Below are positions 18,430 through 29,400 of a DNA stretch of 64,000 bases, one piece after another (the first letter of the stretch is position 1; each line of letters starts with the position of its first letter). Source of the stretch: Rufibacter tibetensis (lineage in GTDB: Bacteria; Bacteroidota; Bacteroidia; Cytophagales; Hymenobacteraceae); assembly GCF_001310085.1 (NCBI RefSeq), contig NZ_CP012643.1, positions 589,001 through 653,000 of the forward strand. The letters run 5' to 3'. The translations under genes and the position numbers were made by a program. The notes beneath the pieces were generated by a model. That model did no database searches and had not been told where the DNA came from. It was given only the letters and a program-made list of their open reading frames with translations.

Positions 18430-20850
18430 TTAGAAGTTTGCCCGCAGTGAAACGCCGTAGGTTGCCGGGTTACCCAGACGAGCTGCCCCGAAGTTGTAGG
18501 CGTAGTCAATGTATTTATCGTCGGTGAGGTTTCTGCCCCAGAAGAAAACCTCGTAGCGTTTGGCTTGCACACCCACTCTGGCATTAAGGGTGCTGAAGCC
18601 TTCCTGCGTTAACTGGTTTGCCACGTCAAAATATTGTTTGCCTAAGTATCGCCATTCGCCTCTGAGCACCAAACGCAGGTTCTGAGCTTTTCCCAAGCCG
18701 TAGCCGTATTGCAGGGCCAGCATAGACGTAATATCTGGGGTGAAGATCTGCTTGTTTCCGTTTAGGTTTACTTCTTCTCCGTCAGACGAGGTAATGAGGC
18801 TGGTGTACTCGGCATCGGTGTAGCCAAAGCTATAGCTGGTTTCTAGGCCTTTTACTGGGGTGGCATTCAGCTCCAGTTCAACGCCTTTGCTTTCCAATTT
18901 TCCCACGTTTCGGGTAATCACGATGGCTTCAGGCAGCACCAAGGTAGGCACCTGGGCATCGGTCACCTGGGTGTAGAACGCTGAAACATTTGCCGTCACC
19001 CGGTTCTGCAGGAATGCCGTTTTCAGGCCGATTTCATAATTATTGCTGTACTCAGGGTCATAGGCGAACAGCGGCGGCTGCGACGGGTCTGAGGAAAGCT
19101 GGGTGATCCCTCCTGTCCGGAAGCCCCGGCTGTAAGAACCGTACACGTGGTAATCGTCTGAAAGGTGGTACGCCAGGCTTGCCTTGGGCGAGAAAGCCTT
19201 GAAACTAGCTGTGGAGGAAGTATCTGGCACCACTACCATGGCCTCATCGCCATCGGGCTGGAACTCTCCCCTGATGGCTTGTCTGCGGTGCTCATAGTCA
19301 TACCGCAGACCGGCGGTCAGTTCCAGTTTGGGAGTCAATTGGTAGGTTCCCTGCCCGAAGAAAGCTGTTCCATAGCTTTGCCCTTCGTTGATGTTGATGC
19401 TGGTGAAATTAGGGAAGGGAGCGCCCACCATCTCGGCATCTTCCCCGAAGTGCGTTCCCTGTTTCACGGGGTTATCATGGAAGAACCCGTACGCTCCGGC
19501 TACCCAGTTGAAGGCAGAAGTGGTAGAGGCCGGAGAAGAAAACCGAAATTCCTGGGTGAGCACCCGTACTTTGTTCCATTCGCCGTCTAAAAATTTCACT
19601 TTTAGGTTAAAGAACTCTAAAGATTCCCGCTTATCACCATACTTATTCACCACCGTCACGCCACCAATGGGTGAGAAATCTCCGTCTATAGGTTGGTCAT
19701 AAATGCGGGAGTTGGATTGATATGCCGATTGGGAGGTGAAGTTAAAGGCGTCTCCGGTGTGGTTTACGATAAACGACCCGTTGAACGTGTTGTCAATCAT
19801 TTTCCCAGTGGCGTTTTGGCTTAACTCATACGGATTCGCGAAGGCTTCCTCTATGCTGTACACCAGCGGGAAGGCACCCCTATTTCTGTTGGCGCTGTGC
19901 TTAGCGTTCAGCGTCAGGTTCCATTTGGGGTTGATGAGGTACTTGAGGTAGTAATTGCCCGCAAACACGTTCTGTTCGTCAAACTTCGTGTTGTTGAAGG
20001 TGTTGGTGTAGAACCCGTCCTGCTTTCTGAACAGGCCTGAAGCTCCCAAGAACAATTTATCCTTAATCAAGGGAGTTCTCACACCTAGGCTGTACCGCTG
20101 CTGTCCGTAGTTTCCAAACTCAAGGGCTGCAAAACCGCTGGTAGTATTAGTAGGCTGTCTGGTGATGATGTTGATGACCCCACCCATGGCATTGCGGCCG
20201 TACAAGGTGCCCTGCGGCCCCCGGAGGACTTCAATGCGCTCCACATCCAGCAACTCGGGCAGGTAGGTGTCTAAGGTGAATTGATTTACCCCATCCACGT
20301 ACGTGGCCACCGCCGGATCATAGGAGGTAGTGGCAATGCCCCGGATGGAAGTTACATTCCGGTTGTCACCTGGATCAGTAGAGTATAAATTTGGGATGAT
20401 GGCGGTGATGTCACGGGTGTTCCAGAGACGGTACTCCTGCACCTGGCGGCTAGACAAGGCCGTGATACTAATCGGAACGCGTTGCAGGTTCTCTTCAATC
20501 TTCTGGGCACTGACCACCACTTCGTCTAAGCGCGCCGTGGCTTCAGTTAATACAAAAACCAGTTCAGAGCCACTGCTTTGCTGTTGAATGGTTTGGGTAA
20601 AGGTGGCATACCCCAAAGCACTCACTTGCACGGTATAGTTGCCCGCCGGCACATTGGGGATCATGAACTGGCCCTGCTCGTCAGACATGGCATTTAGGTT
20701 GGTATTTAACACTATGATGCTGGCACCCACAATGGGGGTGGTATTTCTATCCTGCACCATTCCGCGCAAAGCGCCTGCGTTCTGACTATACCCGAAGGAA
20801 CAACTGAAAAAGATGAAAAAAACTACTGAGTAAACTACTTTGAATTTCAT
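18430..20850 (-). CDS. TonB-dependent outer-membrane receptor with carboxypeptidase-regulatory-like N-domain
   Basis: 806 residues. A signal peptide (about 1-22, ending FGYSQ) is followed by a carboxypeptidase-D-regulatory-like beta-sandwich (GMVQDRNTTPIVGASIIV), then a plug domain (DEVVVSAQKIEENLQRVPIS, GPQGTLYGRNAMGGVINI) and a 22-strand barrel ending in a terminal Phe. It lacks the SusC signature and has no SusD partner, so it is an ordinary TonB receptor. Its position directly upstream of the L-fucose-type catabolic genes suggests uptake of a fucose-containing oligosaccharide or related ligand (inference). Confidence 0.9.
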   Translation of the reverse strand: MKFKVVYSVVFFIFFSCSFGYSQNAGALRGMVQDRNTTPIVGASIIVLNTNLNAMSDEQGQFMIPNVPAGNYTVQVSALGYATFTQTIQQQSSGSELVFVLTEATARLDEVVVSAQKIEENLQRVPISITALSSRQVQEYRLWNTRDITAIIPNLYSTDPGDNRNVTSIRGIATTSYDPAVATYVDGVNQFTLDTYLPELLDVERIEVLRGPQGTLYGRNAMGGVINIITRQPTNTTSGFAALEFGNYGQQRYSLGVRTPLIKDKLFLGASGLFRKQDGFYTNTFNNTKFDEQNVFAGNYYLKYLINPKWNLTLNAKHSANRNRGAFPLVYSIEEAFANPYELSQNATGKMIDNTFNGSFIVNHTGDAFNFTSQSAYQSNSRIYDQPIDGDFSPIGGVTVVNKYGDKRESLEFFNLKVKFLDGEWNKVRVLTQEFRFSSPASTTSAFNWVAGAYGFFHDNPVKQGTHFGEDAEMVGAPFPNFTSININEGQSYGTAFFGQGTYQLTPKLELTAGLRYDYEHRRQAIRGEFQPDGDEAMVVVPDTSSTASFKAFSPKASLAYHLSDDYHVYGSYSRGFRTGGITQLSSDPSQPPLFAYDPEYSNNYEIGLKTAFLQNRVTANVSAFYTQVTDAQVPTLVLPEAIVITRNVGKLESKGVELELNATPVKGLETSYSFGYTDAEYTSLITSSDGEEVNLNGNKQIFTPDITSMLALQYGYGLGKAQNLRLVLRGEWRYLGKQYFDVANQLTQEGFSTLNARVGVQAKRYEVFFWGRNLTDDKYIDYAYNFGAARLGNPATYGVSLRANF

Positions 20851-20951
20851 AATAAACTTTGCTCTAGAACACTTCCAGAAAGTAAGTAAAAAGAAAGCAG
20901 CTTGACCAGGAAAAACCTGATGAAGCTGCCTGCCATTTGTCTTTGTTTTTG

Positions 20952-20985
20952 TTTTACGCCTGTTTTCTGCAAAACAGGCGTAAAA
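20952..20985. terminator. hairpin terminator / GCCTG-type palindrome
   Basis: A perfect 15-bp stem (20952-20966 with 20971-20985) around a CTGC loop, flanked by T-rich and A-rich runs. It lies between the end of the MFS gene and the start of the TonB receptor gene on the minus strand. It shares TTTACGCCTG and CAGGCGTAAA with a second element at 29853-29880, so it may be a dispersed repeat used as a terminator. Confidence 0.8.
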
Positions 20986-21087
20986 AGTTTACGTGTTATT
21001 TCTCAATTTCCCTAACGTTTGTGCCTTTTCAGGTAGATAAAATGAGTTGGTCTCTAACGTATGAGGAATTGCTAATTATAAATAAGA

Positions 21088-22374
21088 TTACGCAGCTGCA
21101 TAACGAGAGTCGTTGATCCCCTTGTTTTTTCTGGACCGCATGTACAGAAACAGTCCGCCAAAAGCAAACGCCAGAATAATAGGAATCACCAACGTGGCTT
21201 GCAGTACCTCCGGACCCGCCAGGTTCTTGGCGTTGTTCAGGACAGTGGCCATTTCTGTGTCTGGGGCGGCAGTTACGTAATCTGCCATGTTAGCTCCGGC
21301 CGGTAGACGTTCAGTTACAATTCTGTCATAGAAGCTGCCCATGAATACGGTGTAGATTGACACGGCGAACATACCGGCCCCGCCCATCAGGTTTAAGCCT
21401 AAGGCACCAGACTTAGGGATGTTTTCGGCCACAAAGCCAATCATGGTTGGCCAGAAATACGTCACACCCAAGCCAAATACGATGGCGGCCAAAAAGATGG
21501 AGTTACCGGTAAGCGTGCTTAACAGGTAAATACCCACGGCGGCTAACACGGCAGAAATAAACAACACCCCAGAAGGGCTCAGCTTATGCACTACTGGTTT
21601 CGCCAAACCACGTCCAATCACCATCACGCCGGTAGTAAGCGTTAAAATCAGCAAGGCATTGTCGGTTACGTTTCTCAAAAGAACGTCAATCCACTGCCCG
21701 GTAAACAGCTCTGTGATGGCCGTCCCGAACATGCAGATGAACATGAAGATGAACAGCGGCGACAAAACAGCCTTGTACATGTCAGCGGTGGAGTAACCAG
21801 AAGCAACGCGCTCGGTTACCGGGAAATCTAGTTTAGAGAACAGGTAGCCGTAAATCAGCGTTGGAAGCAACATCATGCCCACCTGTACCTGCCAGCCAAT
21901 CTCCAGCCTGGTGAAGAAAAACACCAGCAAAGTACCTATCACAATACCACCCGGGAACCATAAGTGAAAGTAGTTAAGGCGGGTCGTTTTGTTTTCTGGA
22001 TAGAGTGTAGCTACCAAAGGATTACAGGCAGCTTCTACTGTACCGTTGGCAATACCAATGAGCAAGGTAGAAAGAAACAGGGTCCAGTACCCTTGCGCGA
22101 AGATCGTCAACAGAATACCTAACAGGTGAAAGATGAAAGCTGCCACCAACAAACGCTTCATCCCAATGGCATCTACCACAAAGCCTCCTACCACAATGGC
22201 CAAGGGGAAACCCCAGAACGCAGTAGCGGTAATAGTAGCCAACTCAGAGGCACTTAATTGAAACTCAACGCCCAATTGATTCAGGATTCCGGCCCTAATC
22301 CCGAAGGAAAGGGAAGTAACCAGTAGGGCAAAACAACTCGCCCAGAAGAGCTTTGATCGTTGGATATTTTGCAT
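21088..22374 (-). CDS. MFS transporter, sugar permease type
   Basis: 428 residues with about twelve hydrophobic segments. The first is near 10-30, followed by GGFVVDAIGMKRLL (the loop 2-3 MFS motif). NGTVEAACNPLVATLYP and HLWFPGGIVIGTL resemble sugar:proton symporters of the FucP/GlcP broad group. It probably carries a monosaccharide across the inner membrane for the downstream deoxyhexose pathway. It lies between two strong hairpins and may form its own transcription unit or be joined by read-through. Confidence 0.85.
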   Translation of the reverse strand: MQNIQRSKLFWASCFALLVTSLSFGIRAGILNQLGVEFQLSASELATITATAFWGFPLAIVVGGFVVDAIGMKRLLVAAFIFHLLGILLTIFAQGYWTLFLSTLLIGIANGTVEAACNPLVATLYPENKTTRLNYFHLWFPGGIVIGTLLVFFFTRLEIGWQVQVGMMLLPTLIYGYLFSKLDFPVTERVASGYSTADMYKAVLSPLFIFMFICMFGTAITELFTGQWIDVLLRNVTDNALLILTLTTGVMVIGRGLAKPVVHKLSPSGVLFISAVLAAVGIYLLSTLTGNSIFLAAIVFGLGVTYFWPTMIGFVAENIPKSGALGLNLMGGAGMFAVSIYTVFMGSFYDRIVTERLPAGANMADYVTAAPDTEMATVLNNAKNLAGPEVLQATLVIPIILAFAFGGLFLYMRSRKNKGINDSRYAAA

Positions 22375-22457
22375 AAAACAGAAGTTTGTTAGAAGGTTTG
22401 CTTGTTTGTAAAAGTGAGCAATAGATGCGGTTTATTTTTCTTAGATCAATATAAACT

Positions 22458-22509
22458 AGGCCACTTACGGAAAGCAGTTTTAATTGAAAACGCTTTCCGT
22501 AAGTGGCCT
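22458..22509 (-). terminator. long hairpin terminator after the TIM-barrel gene
   Basis: A perfect 18-bp outer stem (22458-22475 with 22492-22509), extended by an inner GTTTT/AAAAC stem after one unpaired A. It begins five bases after the TIM-barrel stop codon on the minus strand. Confidence 0.88.
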
Positions 22510-22514
22510 GAAAT

Positions 22515-23570
22515 TTAGGACAAGCCCAGAATTTGCTTGTTCAAGGCTTCATTCACGCCGGTAGACGCGAAATCATCAAAAGCTTTCTCGGTAACCCGGA
22601 TGATGTTGTCCTTGATGAAAATGGCTCCTTCACGGGCACCATCTTCGGGGTGCTTTATGGCGCACTCCCACTCCATCACGGCCCAGCCCTTAAAGTCGTA
22701 AGCGGCTAGTTTGCTGAATATGCCTTTAAAATCCACCTGTCCATCACCTAAAGAACGGAAGCGTCCAGCACGGTCAATCCAGCTTTGGTAGCCACCGTAC
22801 ACGCCCTGCTTTCCTGTTGGGTTGAACTCGGCATCTTTCACATGGAACATTTTGATGCGCTCATGGTAATGGTCAATGTAGGTCAGGTAATCCAGGCACT
22901 GTAACACGAAGTGGGATGGGTCATACAGCAGGCAGGCGCGTGGGTGATTGTTCACTTTCTCCAAGAACATCTCATAGGAAATACCGTCGTGCAGGTCTTC
23001 GCCCGGGTGAATCTCATAGCACAGGTCTACCCCGTGCTCGTCGTAGATATCCAGAATAGGTGTCCAGCGTTTCGCCAACTCGGTGAAACCGGCTTCTACT
23101 AAACCAGCCGGACGTTGCGGCCAAGGGTATACGGTATGCCAAAGCAAAGCACCGCTGAAAGAGGCACTCGCATTTAAACCTAAGTTGCGCGAAGCTTGTG
23201 CAGCATAGGTCAATTGCTGCACGGCCCACTCGGTTCTGGCTTTGGGGTTGTTGCGGTAGGCTTCGGGCGCGAATCCGTCAAACAACTGGTCGTAGGCCGG
23301 ATTCACGGCTACCAATTGCCCCTGTAAGTGCGTGGACAACTCAGTGATTTTCAATCCGTGGCTTTCTACCATGCCCTTGATTTCATCGGCGTAGGTTTTG
23401 CTTTCGGCGGCTTTCTGTAAATCAAAGTAGCTTGTGGCCCATGTAGGTATCTGCACGCCTTCAAAGCCCAGGCTTTTGGCCCATTTACAGATAGATTCTA
23501 AATCATTGAACGGGGGGTTGTCTCCCAGAAACTGCGCCAGGAAAATAGCGGGTCCTTGTATAGTAGTCAT
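22515..23570 (-). CDS. sugar isomerase/epimerase-like TIM-barrel protein (AP_endonuc_2 / xylose isomerase-like)
   Basis: 351 residues of the xylose-isomerase-like TIM barrel. Candidate metal ligands are the Glu in CYEIHPGED, the Asp/His in LLYDPSHF, the His/Asp in MFHVKDAEF and the Glu in AVMEWEC. Such proteins isomerise or epimerise keto-sugars, and some hydrate 2-hydroxy-3-keto-glycals in 3-keto-glycoside pathways. The Gfo/Idh gene ends eight bases upstream, so the two are co-transcribed and likely act on the same intermediate. No signal peptide, so cytoplasmic. Exact reaction unknown. Confidence 0.88.
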   Translation of the reverse strand: MTTIQGPAIFLAQFLGDNPPFNDLESICKWAKSLGFEGVQIPTWATSYFDLQKAAESKTYADEIKGMVESHGLKITELSTHLQGQLVAVNPAYDQLFDGFAPEAYRNNPKARTEWAVQQLTYAAQASRNLGLNASASFSGALLWHTVYPWPQRPAGLVEAGFTELAKRWTPILDIYDEHGVDLCYEIHPGEDLHDGISYEMFLEKVNNHPRACLLYDPSHFVLQCLDYLTYIDHYHERIKMFHVKDAEFNPTGKQGVYGGYQSWIDRAGRFRSLGDGQVDFKGIFSKLAAYDFKGWAVMEWECAIKHPEDGAREGAIFIKDNIIRVTEKAFDDFASTGVNEALNKQILGLS

Positions 23571-23578
23571 CGTCTATG

Positions 23579-24739
23579 CTAGAGGTTAAATTCTATCCAT
23601 TTATTTTCTGATTGGCCGGAGGCAATCACTTGCTCAATGAAGGCCATGCCTCGCACGCCTTCCAGAATCCCCGGGTAATCCAGCGCCTCGGGCTGCGGCT
23701 CTTCGCCGTTGAGGCGGGCTTTCACGCACAGTGCGAAATTGCGGTACAGGTTGGCAAATGCTTCCAAGTAGCCTTCGGGGTGACCACCGGGGGTGCGGGT
23801 GTTATGCTGGGCGTAAGAACCCACGTGTCCACCGCCAGTGCGGTAAATCTCAGCAGGTCTGTCCAGCCATTTCACCAGCAGCGTATTGGCGATGTCCTGC
23901 TGCCAGTCCAAGCCGCCTTTCTCGCCGTACACGCGTATTCTGACGTTGTTTTCCTCGCCGGCCGCAATCTGCGTGGCGAATAGCACGCCACTGGCGCCAT
24001 TGTTGAATTTGAGCAGCGCCGCTCCGTCATCATCTAACAGACGGCCTTCCACCACCACGTTAATATCAGCACAAATTTGAGTTACTTCCAAGCCAGAAAC
24101 GTACTCCGCCAGGTTGAAAGCGTGCGTGCCTATGTCGCCCATGGCTCCCGCGATGCCGCTTTGTTTGGGATCGGTGCGCCAGGCAGCTTGTTTGTTGTCT
24201 CCACCTTCCTCAAAGGTGCTCAACCAGCCTTGTGGGTACTCCACGTACACTTTTCTGATTTTGCCCAGTTTCCCCGAAGCCACCAGTTGCCGGGCTTCTT
24301 TCACCATGGGGTAACCGGTATAAGTATGCGTGAGGCAGAAAAGGTTGCCGGTTCTTTCCACCACTTCTCTGAGCTGCAACGCCTCCTCCAGAGAGAATGT
24401 CATGGGCTTGTCCAAGATGACGTGGAAGCCACTTTCCAACGCCAGTTTGGTAGGCTCAAAGTGCACGTGGTTAGGCGTTACAATGCTGATAACCTGAACG
24501 CGCTGGTCTTCTGGAAGCTGTTGTTCTTTTTCGTAAAGCTCCTGATATGATCCATATACTCGCTCAGGGGAGATGCCCAACAGTAGGCCGCTGGCTTTTG
24601 ATTTTTCTGGATTGCTGCTGAAGGCGCCGCAAACAAGCTCGTATTCCCCATCTATTCGGGCCGCGATGCGGTGAACAGCGCCAATAAATGCGCCTTGTCC
24701 CCCACCTATCATGCCCAGTCTGAGTCTCTGGTTATTCAT
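23579..24739 (-). CDS. Gfo/Idh/MocA family sugar oxidoreductase
   Basis: 386 residues. An N-terminal NAD(P)-binding Rossmann fold ([31 protein letters not shown] with the conserved catalytic Lys in the usual EKP position) precedes the C-terminal alpha/beta domain with [10 protein letters not shown]. Family members oxidise or reduce sugar hydroxyls, commonly at C3 of glycosides. No Tat or Sec signal is visible, so it works in the cytoplasm. Neighbours are an eight-base gap to the TIM-barrel gene and a FucP-like symporter upstream, which fits import followed by C3 oxidation or reduction. Confidence 0.9.
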   Translation of the reverse strand: MNNQRLRLGMIGGGQGAFIGAVHRIAARIDGEYELVCGAFSSNPEKSKASGLLLGISPERVYGSYQELYEKEQQLPEDQRVQVISIVTPNHVHFEPTKLALESGFHVILDKPMTFSLEEALQLREVVERTGNLFCLTHTYTGYPMVKEARQLVASGKLGKIRKVYVEYPQGWLSTFEEGGDNKQAAWRTDPKQSGIAGAMGDIGTHAFNLAEYVSGLEVTQICADINVVVEGRLLDDDGAALLKFNNGASGVLFATQIAAGEENNVRIRVYGEKGGLDWQQDIANTLLVKWLDRPAEIYRTGGGHVGSYAQHNTRTPGGHPEGYLEAFANLYRNFALCVKARLNGEEPQPEALDYPGILEGVRGMAFIEQVIASGQSENKWIEFNL

Positions 24740-24840
24740 TCGTTTTATTTGTTAGGTTACAGATTGATCGCTTCTAATATATACTTCCTTCCTGTTTAAG
24801 ACCTACTTTCTAAAAAATAGACCTAAAATCAGCACCATGG

Positions 24841-26130
24841 TTACCCACGGGAACCGGTGGCTGTTTTGTAGAATTTATACCCGAACAAGAAAATCACCAC
24901 ATAGCAGATAATGGGCAAATAGTAGGCAGTAGCCACGTCATGATCGGCCACCATGCCCATTAGTGGCGGGAATACAGCTCCGCCTACCACGCCCATGATG
25001 ATGAAGGAAGAAGCCTGCTGCGTTTTAGAACCCATCTCTTTCAAGCCCAAGCTGAAGATGGTGGGGAACATGATACTGAAGAAGAAGTTGATCAGCAGCA
25101 AGGCCACAAACGAGGCCGTTCCCCAACTCTGCGCCACAATCACACACATTACCATAGAGGCCAATGCATACGCCGCCAGTAATTTATTTGGAGCGATGTA
25201 GCGCATGAGGAAAGCACCGGAGAAACGGCCCACCATCATCAAGACCATGCTCAAAGAGAAATAATAGGAAGCCATTTCAGCGGGAAGTCCCATTTTCTCC
25301 TTTCCGTAGGTGATGAAGAATGCCCACGTGCCGCCTTGGGCCGCCACGTTGAAGAACTGTGCAATACAGGCCCATACAAAGTGCCGATGCTGAAACAGGC
25401 TTTTGGGTTTGTTTTCTGAAATCAGGCCATTTCCGGCCTGAGCAGCGTCAGAAGGACTTTCATGCGGGTCTACCAAAGCCGGCACTTTCACAAACGCGAA
25501 AGCAATGGCCAACAGCAGAATAACAGAGCCAATGATGGTGTACAGCACCTCCACAGAATCTAACTCTCCCGGGGTGCCCGTGCGCAACAGGAAGTAACCG
25601 CCAATCACCGGCCCGATCACAGCGCCCAAGCCGTTGAAGGCCTGCGCGAAATTCAGGCGTTGGTCACTGGTGCGCTGGTCGCCTAAGGCCGCAATAAACG
25701 GGTGGGCTACCGCCTCCAAGGTGGCTAGTCCGCAGCCTAGAATGAAAAGCGCCAGGCGGAAGAAGTCAAAGGATTCGGCGGCTGCCGCCGGAACAAATAG
25801 GAACGCCCCGATGGAATAAAGACACAGCCCCAGCAACACGCCCATTTTGTACCCGAACCGTTTCATGAACAGCCCCGCTGGAATGCCCATCAGGAAATAC
25901 GCCCCAAAAATGGAAAACTGCACCAATCCAGATTGCGCCTTAGAGACCTTGAGCACCTCCTGGAAGTGGGTGTTCAGCACGTCGCCCATGGTAATGGCAA
26001 TGCCCCAGAGCATAAACAGGGAAGTCACAAAGACAAATGTGACCAGGTACTTCTTCTCGGTGAAAGCAGGTTTGCTTTCCTCCTGATACCCGGCATTGGT
26101 CACATTTTTAGTTGCAGTTACTTCTGTCAT
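24841..26130 (-). CDS. FucP-like sugar:H+ symporter (MFS)
   Basis: 429 residues, twelve predicted helices. It closely follows the FucP/NagP layout: FVTSLFMLWGIAITM in helix 1, LVQFSIFGAYFLMGIPAGL in helix 2, KRFGYKMGVLLGLCLYSIGA in the loop and helix 3, a LATLEAVAHPFI segment and NFAQAFNGLGAVIGPVIGG. FucP-type carriers bring in L-fucose, N-acetylglucosamine or other hexoses with a proton. Here it precedes the Gfo/Idh and TIM-barrel genes and may import their substrate, although the nearby L-fucose pathway is another possible user. Confidence 0.9.
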   Translation of the reverse strand: MTEVTATKNVTNAGYQEESKPAFTEKKYLVTFVFVTSLFMLWGIAITMGDVLNTHFQEVLKVSKAQSGLVQFSIFGAYFLMGIPAGLFMKRFGYKMGVLLGLCLYSIGAFLFVPAAAAESFDFFRLALFILGCGLATLEAVAHPFIAALGDQRTSDQRLNFAQAFNGLGAVIGPVIGGYFLLRTGTPGELDSVEVLYTIIGSVILLLAIAFAFVKVPALVDPHESPSDAAQAGNGLISENKPKSLFQHRHFVWACIAQFFNVAAQGGTWAFFITYGKEKMGLPAEMASYYFSLSMVLMMVGRFSGAFLMRYIAPNKLLAAYALASMVMCVIVAQSWGTASFVALLLINFFFSIMFPTIFSLGLKEMGSKTQQASSFIIMGVVGGAVFPPLMGMVADHDVATAYYLPIICYVVIFLFGYKFYKTATGSRG

Positions 26131-26318
26131 GGGCGGTACCTTTGGTTAGACGTTGTTTGAATATAGGGTTTATTTTGAAGGGATAAAATAACTCCTAAAA
26201 GCCTCTGCTAAATCATGCTGGTTTAAGCGGTATTTTAGAAAAACAACCTCTAAATGAAATGGCCACTTTGTGTCACTAGCTTAGATCAATTAGTAGTTAA
26301 ACTCATTTAACCTTCACC

Positions 26319-26413
26319 CTTTGTCATCCTGAACGGATCTAGTGAACGAACCAGAACTGCCCTGAGAACTTGGTAGTATTGTTCGTTCACTAGATCCGTT
26401 CAGGATGACAAAG
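26319..26413. repeat. 33-bp inverted repeat of the CATCCTGA (REP-like) type
   Basis: Perfect 33-bp arms (26319-26351 and 26381-26413) separated by 29 bases. Each arm begins with CTTTGTCATCCTGAACGGAT. GTCATCCTGA-type repeats are common dispersed palindromes in bacterial genomes, including Hymenobacter relatives (general knowledge). It sits between the secreted fusion-protein gene and the FucP-like gene, eleven bases after the stop at 26424. It may act as a terminator or mRNA-stabilising element, separating the two halves of the cluster. Confidence 0.9.
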
Positions 26414-26423
26414 AAGTGGTAAA

Positions 26424-29400
26424 CTATTGTTTATTCACCTTACTGAGGACCACAGAAGAGCCTGCACTTCTGCCCTCAGGGGTGAAGGTGACCGTTTTCA
26501 AAAGCGGCCTATTGTTTCCGCCACCCTTTATTTCCTTAAAGATGATGTACACATCTGTGGCGCGCAGATTGAGAGGAACTTGAATTGGAATACTAGTGCT
26601 CACGATCTGTCCTTTGTTACCGAAGGCCATACGTCCGCTTCCTATTCTCTGACCATTTACCTGCCCAATTCTAACTTCCACGGCATACGTGCCCAGGTAC
26701 CCACTGTTCACTGCGGCTAGGTCAATAGAACCAATGTCTGTTAAATCCAGAGTTTCTTTGATCCAGCCTTCATTTGCAGGAAACACCAGGAATTTGCTTC
26801 CTGAGGAGTCTCTACTGGTAAAACCCTTTACCTGCTTGAATTCAGATACATCTACCCGGTTACTTCTTAGTTGAACGGCGTTAGAACCCATCAACGGTTT
26901 CAAGCCCGTGCCACCCTCATGGGTGTAAGTAGCGGTGACTTTCAGGACGGTGTTTTCTTTCTTCTGCTCGGCTACCCTTGGCACAATCTCTCCCCTGGCC
27001 GGAAGCGAGGGCTTGGTGTTAGTGGGGCTGGCTAGAGAAAGGATCCAGGAAACGATCTGCCGGGCATCTGCCTCTGACATGTCTGGGTGGGCTGGCATGG
27101 CATTCTCGCCCCACACACCGCCGCCGCCTTTGATGATCTTGTTCGTAAGATGCGACGTGGCCTTGGGGTTCTTGAGGTACCGTTTAGAAACGTCTACGTA
27201 GGCCGGCCCTATGGATTTCTCGTCTATTTTATGGCAGCCTTTGCAATCTGAGTTTTCCATAAGCGTTCTGCCCACCAAGGTGGCGGAGGCAACCTGGTGC
27301 CCCATGGAGGCGCCCGCTAAGTCTTTTCCTTCTATGTATTCAGCAGACACGAAAAGGTTCTCTGGTTTCACCTGGCCGCCTGGAGTGGCTACATGCACCT
27401 GGTACCTGATAGGTGTTCCCTCAAAATAGAAGCTTTGGTTGCCCGGCAAAGCCACCACCACGTTGGGCTGCTCATTACCAGCGTACACGGTTACGGACCT
27501 GTTTCCGGAGGTTGCCTTTTCTGAATCAATGACTTCTACCTGTATGTCATAATCTCCTGCCCTGGTGAAGGTATGTTCCAGTTGCGGGGTATCCGTTAGC
27601 TTCTTAAGCCCGTTGATTGTCCAGAGGTATTTCAGGTTATCTTTCTCCGGATCTGCCACTTCTACGGTAGCATTTACCGTGAAAGGAAGCAAACCGCTTT
27701 GACGGTCTACGGTTAGGTTCGTGATTTTAGGAGGACGGTTCCCGGAAAGGTAATCTACTCTGGAAAGGGCGGCATCTGGGTTTCCGGTGAACCATCCTTT
27801 TCCGTATTCCAGAATGTAAAGCTTCCCGTCTGGCCCAACCTCCATGTCCATGATGGCGGCAAATTTTTCATTCTCCATGAAGGGTTCCATCTTATCAAAG
27901 TCACCATTTTCTTTCATGGATACTACTTTGATCCAGTCCCTGATCCAGTCATAGATAAAGAGCTTGCCATGGTAGTACTCCGCATACCGGGTTTTTTCAG
28001 GCAACAAATCTGTGTAATATACCGGACCCGCCATGGCGTTACGTCCGCCCGTGCCTACCTGCGGAAAGTCTGGCGAAGCATCATAGGGGTACCAGATAAA
28101 CGCCGGTTGGGCCGCTGGCAGATTTACAATACCGGTGTTATTAGGTGAATCATTGACGGGTTTCGCAGGATTGAAAGTTTCACCGGAAGTACCATTAGCA
28201 TAGTTATACCTGTGGTAGGCGTAGTTGTTCGCCACGAACAGCGGCCAACCAAAATTACCGGCTTTACGAGCCTGGTTTACTTCATCATATCCTTTGGGTC
28301 CTCTGGTGGCTAAGCTATCGGTTTTTGCATCTGGTCCTACTTCGCCCCAATACAGGAACCCATTTTTAGGATCCACAGAGATCCGGTACGGGTTGCGGTG
28401 GCCCATGGTATAGATTTCAGGTCTGGTTTTCGTCTGGTTTCTGGGGAACAGATTGCCCTTGGGTATTTCATAGGAGCCATCTTCTTTTACCTTGATCCTG
28501 ATTACTTTTCCACGCAAATCATTGGTATTGCCAGAGGTTCTTCTGGCATCATACTTCTCATGGCCCGGACGATCATCTAAAGGTGCGTACCCTTGGTTTG
28601 TATAGGTTTGTCCTTTTTCATCAAAGGGCGTGCTGTTGTCTCCGGTAGAAAGGTACAGCAGGTTGTCTGGGCCAAAGGCAATAGAGCCGCCCGTGTGGCA
28701 GCAGATCTGGCGCTGGGAATACAGTTGCAGAATAATCTTCTCAGAGGCCATGTCCAGTTTGTTGTTCCTGAAGACAAAGCGGGAAAGCCTGTTCACGGAA
28801 GTATCTGCGGGGCTATAATAGAGATAAATAAAATTGTTTTTCTTGAAGTCAGGGTCTTTGGCTAGTCCCATCAGTCCTTCTTCTGCATTTTCACTGGAGC
28901 TGGAGGTATGGTACACATCCAGAAAGCCTGCCTGCTGCAAAGAGCCATTGCCCTGGTTGTATAACATGAGCTCGCCCCGGCGCTGGGCTACCAATACATC
29001 CAGGTTAGGCAGGATGGTCATTTCAGTGGGCTCGGTAAACTTGCCTTTCGTCAGCACGGTTTTCACAAACCGGTCCTCCTCCGGTACTCTTAGAGCGGTT
29101 ACTTTTTCAAAGTCTAGCTCTTTGTTATCGCCCATGGCGTATTGGAGACCACCCAGCAAATGCTGCAGGAAAAGAGGGTCTTTGTAAGATTCTTCAGTAT
29201 GGCCCAAAGCGGTGTAGAAAGAGCGCCCGCCCTCAAAATCATGGTACCAGGCAACTGGGTGGTTGGCGCCGTTGGTGCCTCCTTTGTAGCTTTTTTCATC
29301 TAAGGTCAGCAATACTTTTACATCCTTGCTGAGGTTTTTGAAGTTGTACCACTCATCTTTTCTTTTCCATTCTTTAGGCAAATGGGCGGTAGCATCGTTC

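Noticed and set aside
26319-26413. Inverted repeat as ends of an insertion sequence
   Set aside because: Only 29 bases lie between the arms and no transposase gene is near; it fits a small dispersed palindrome better.
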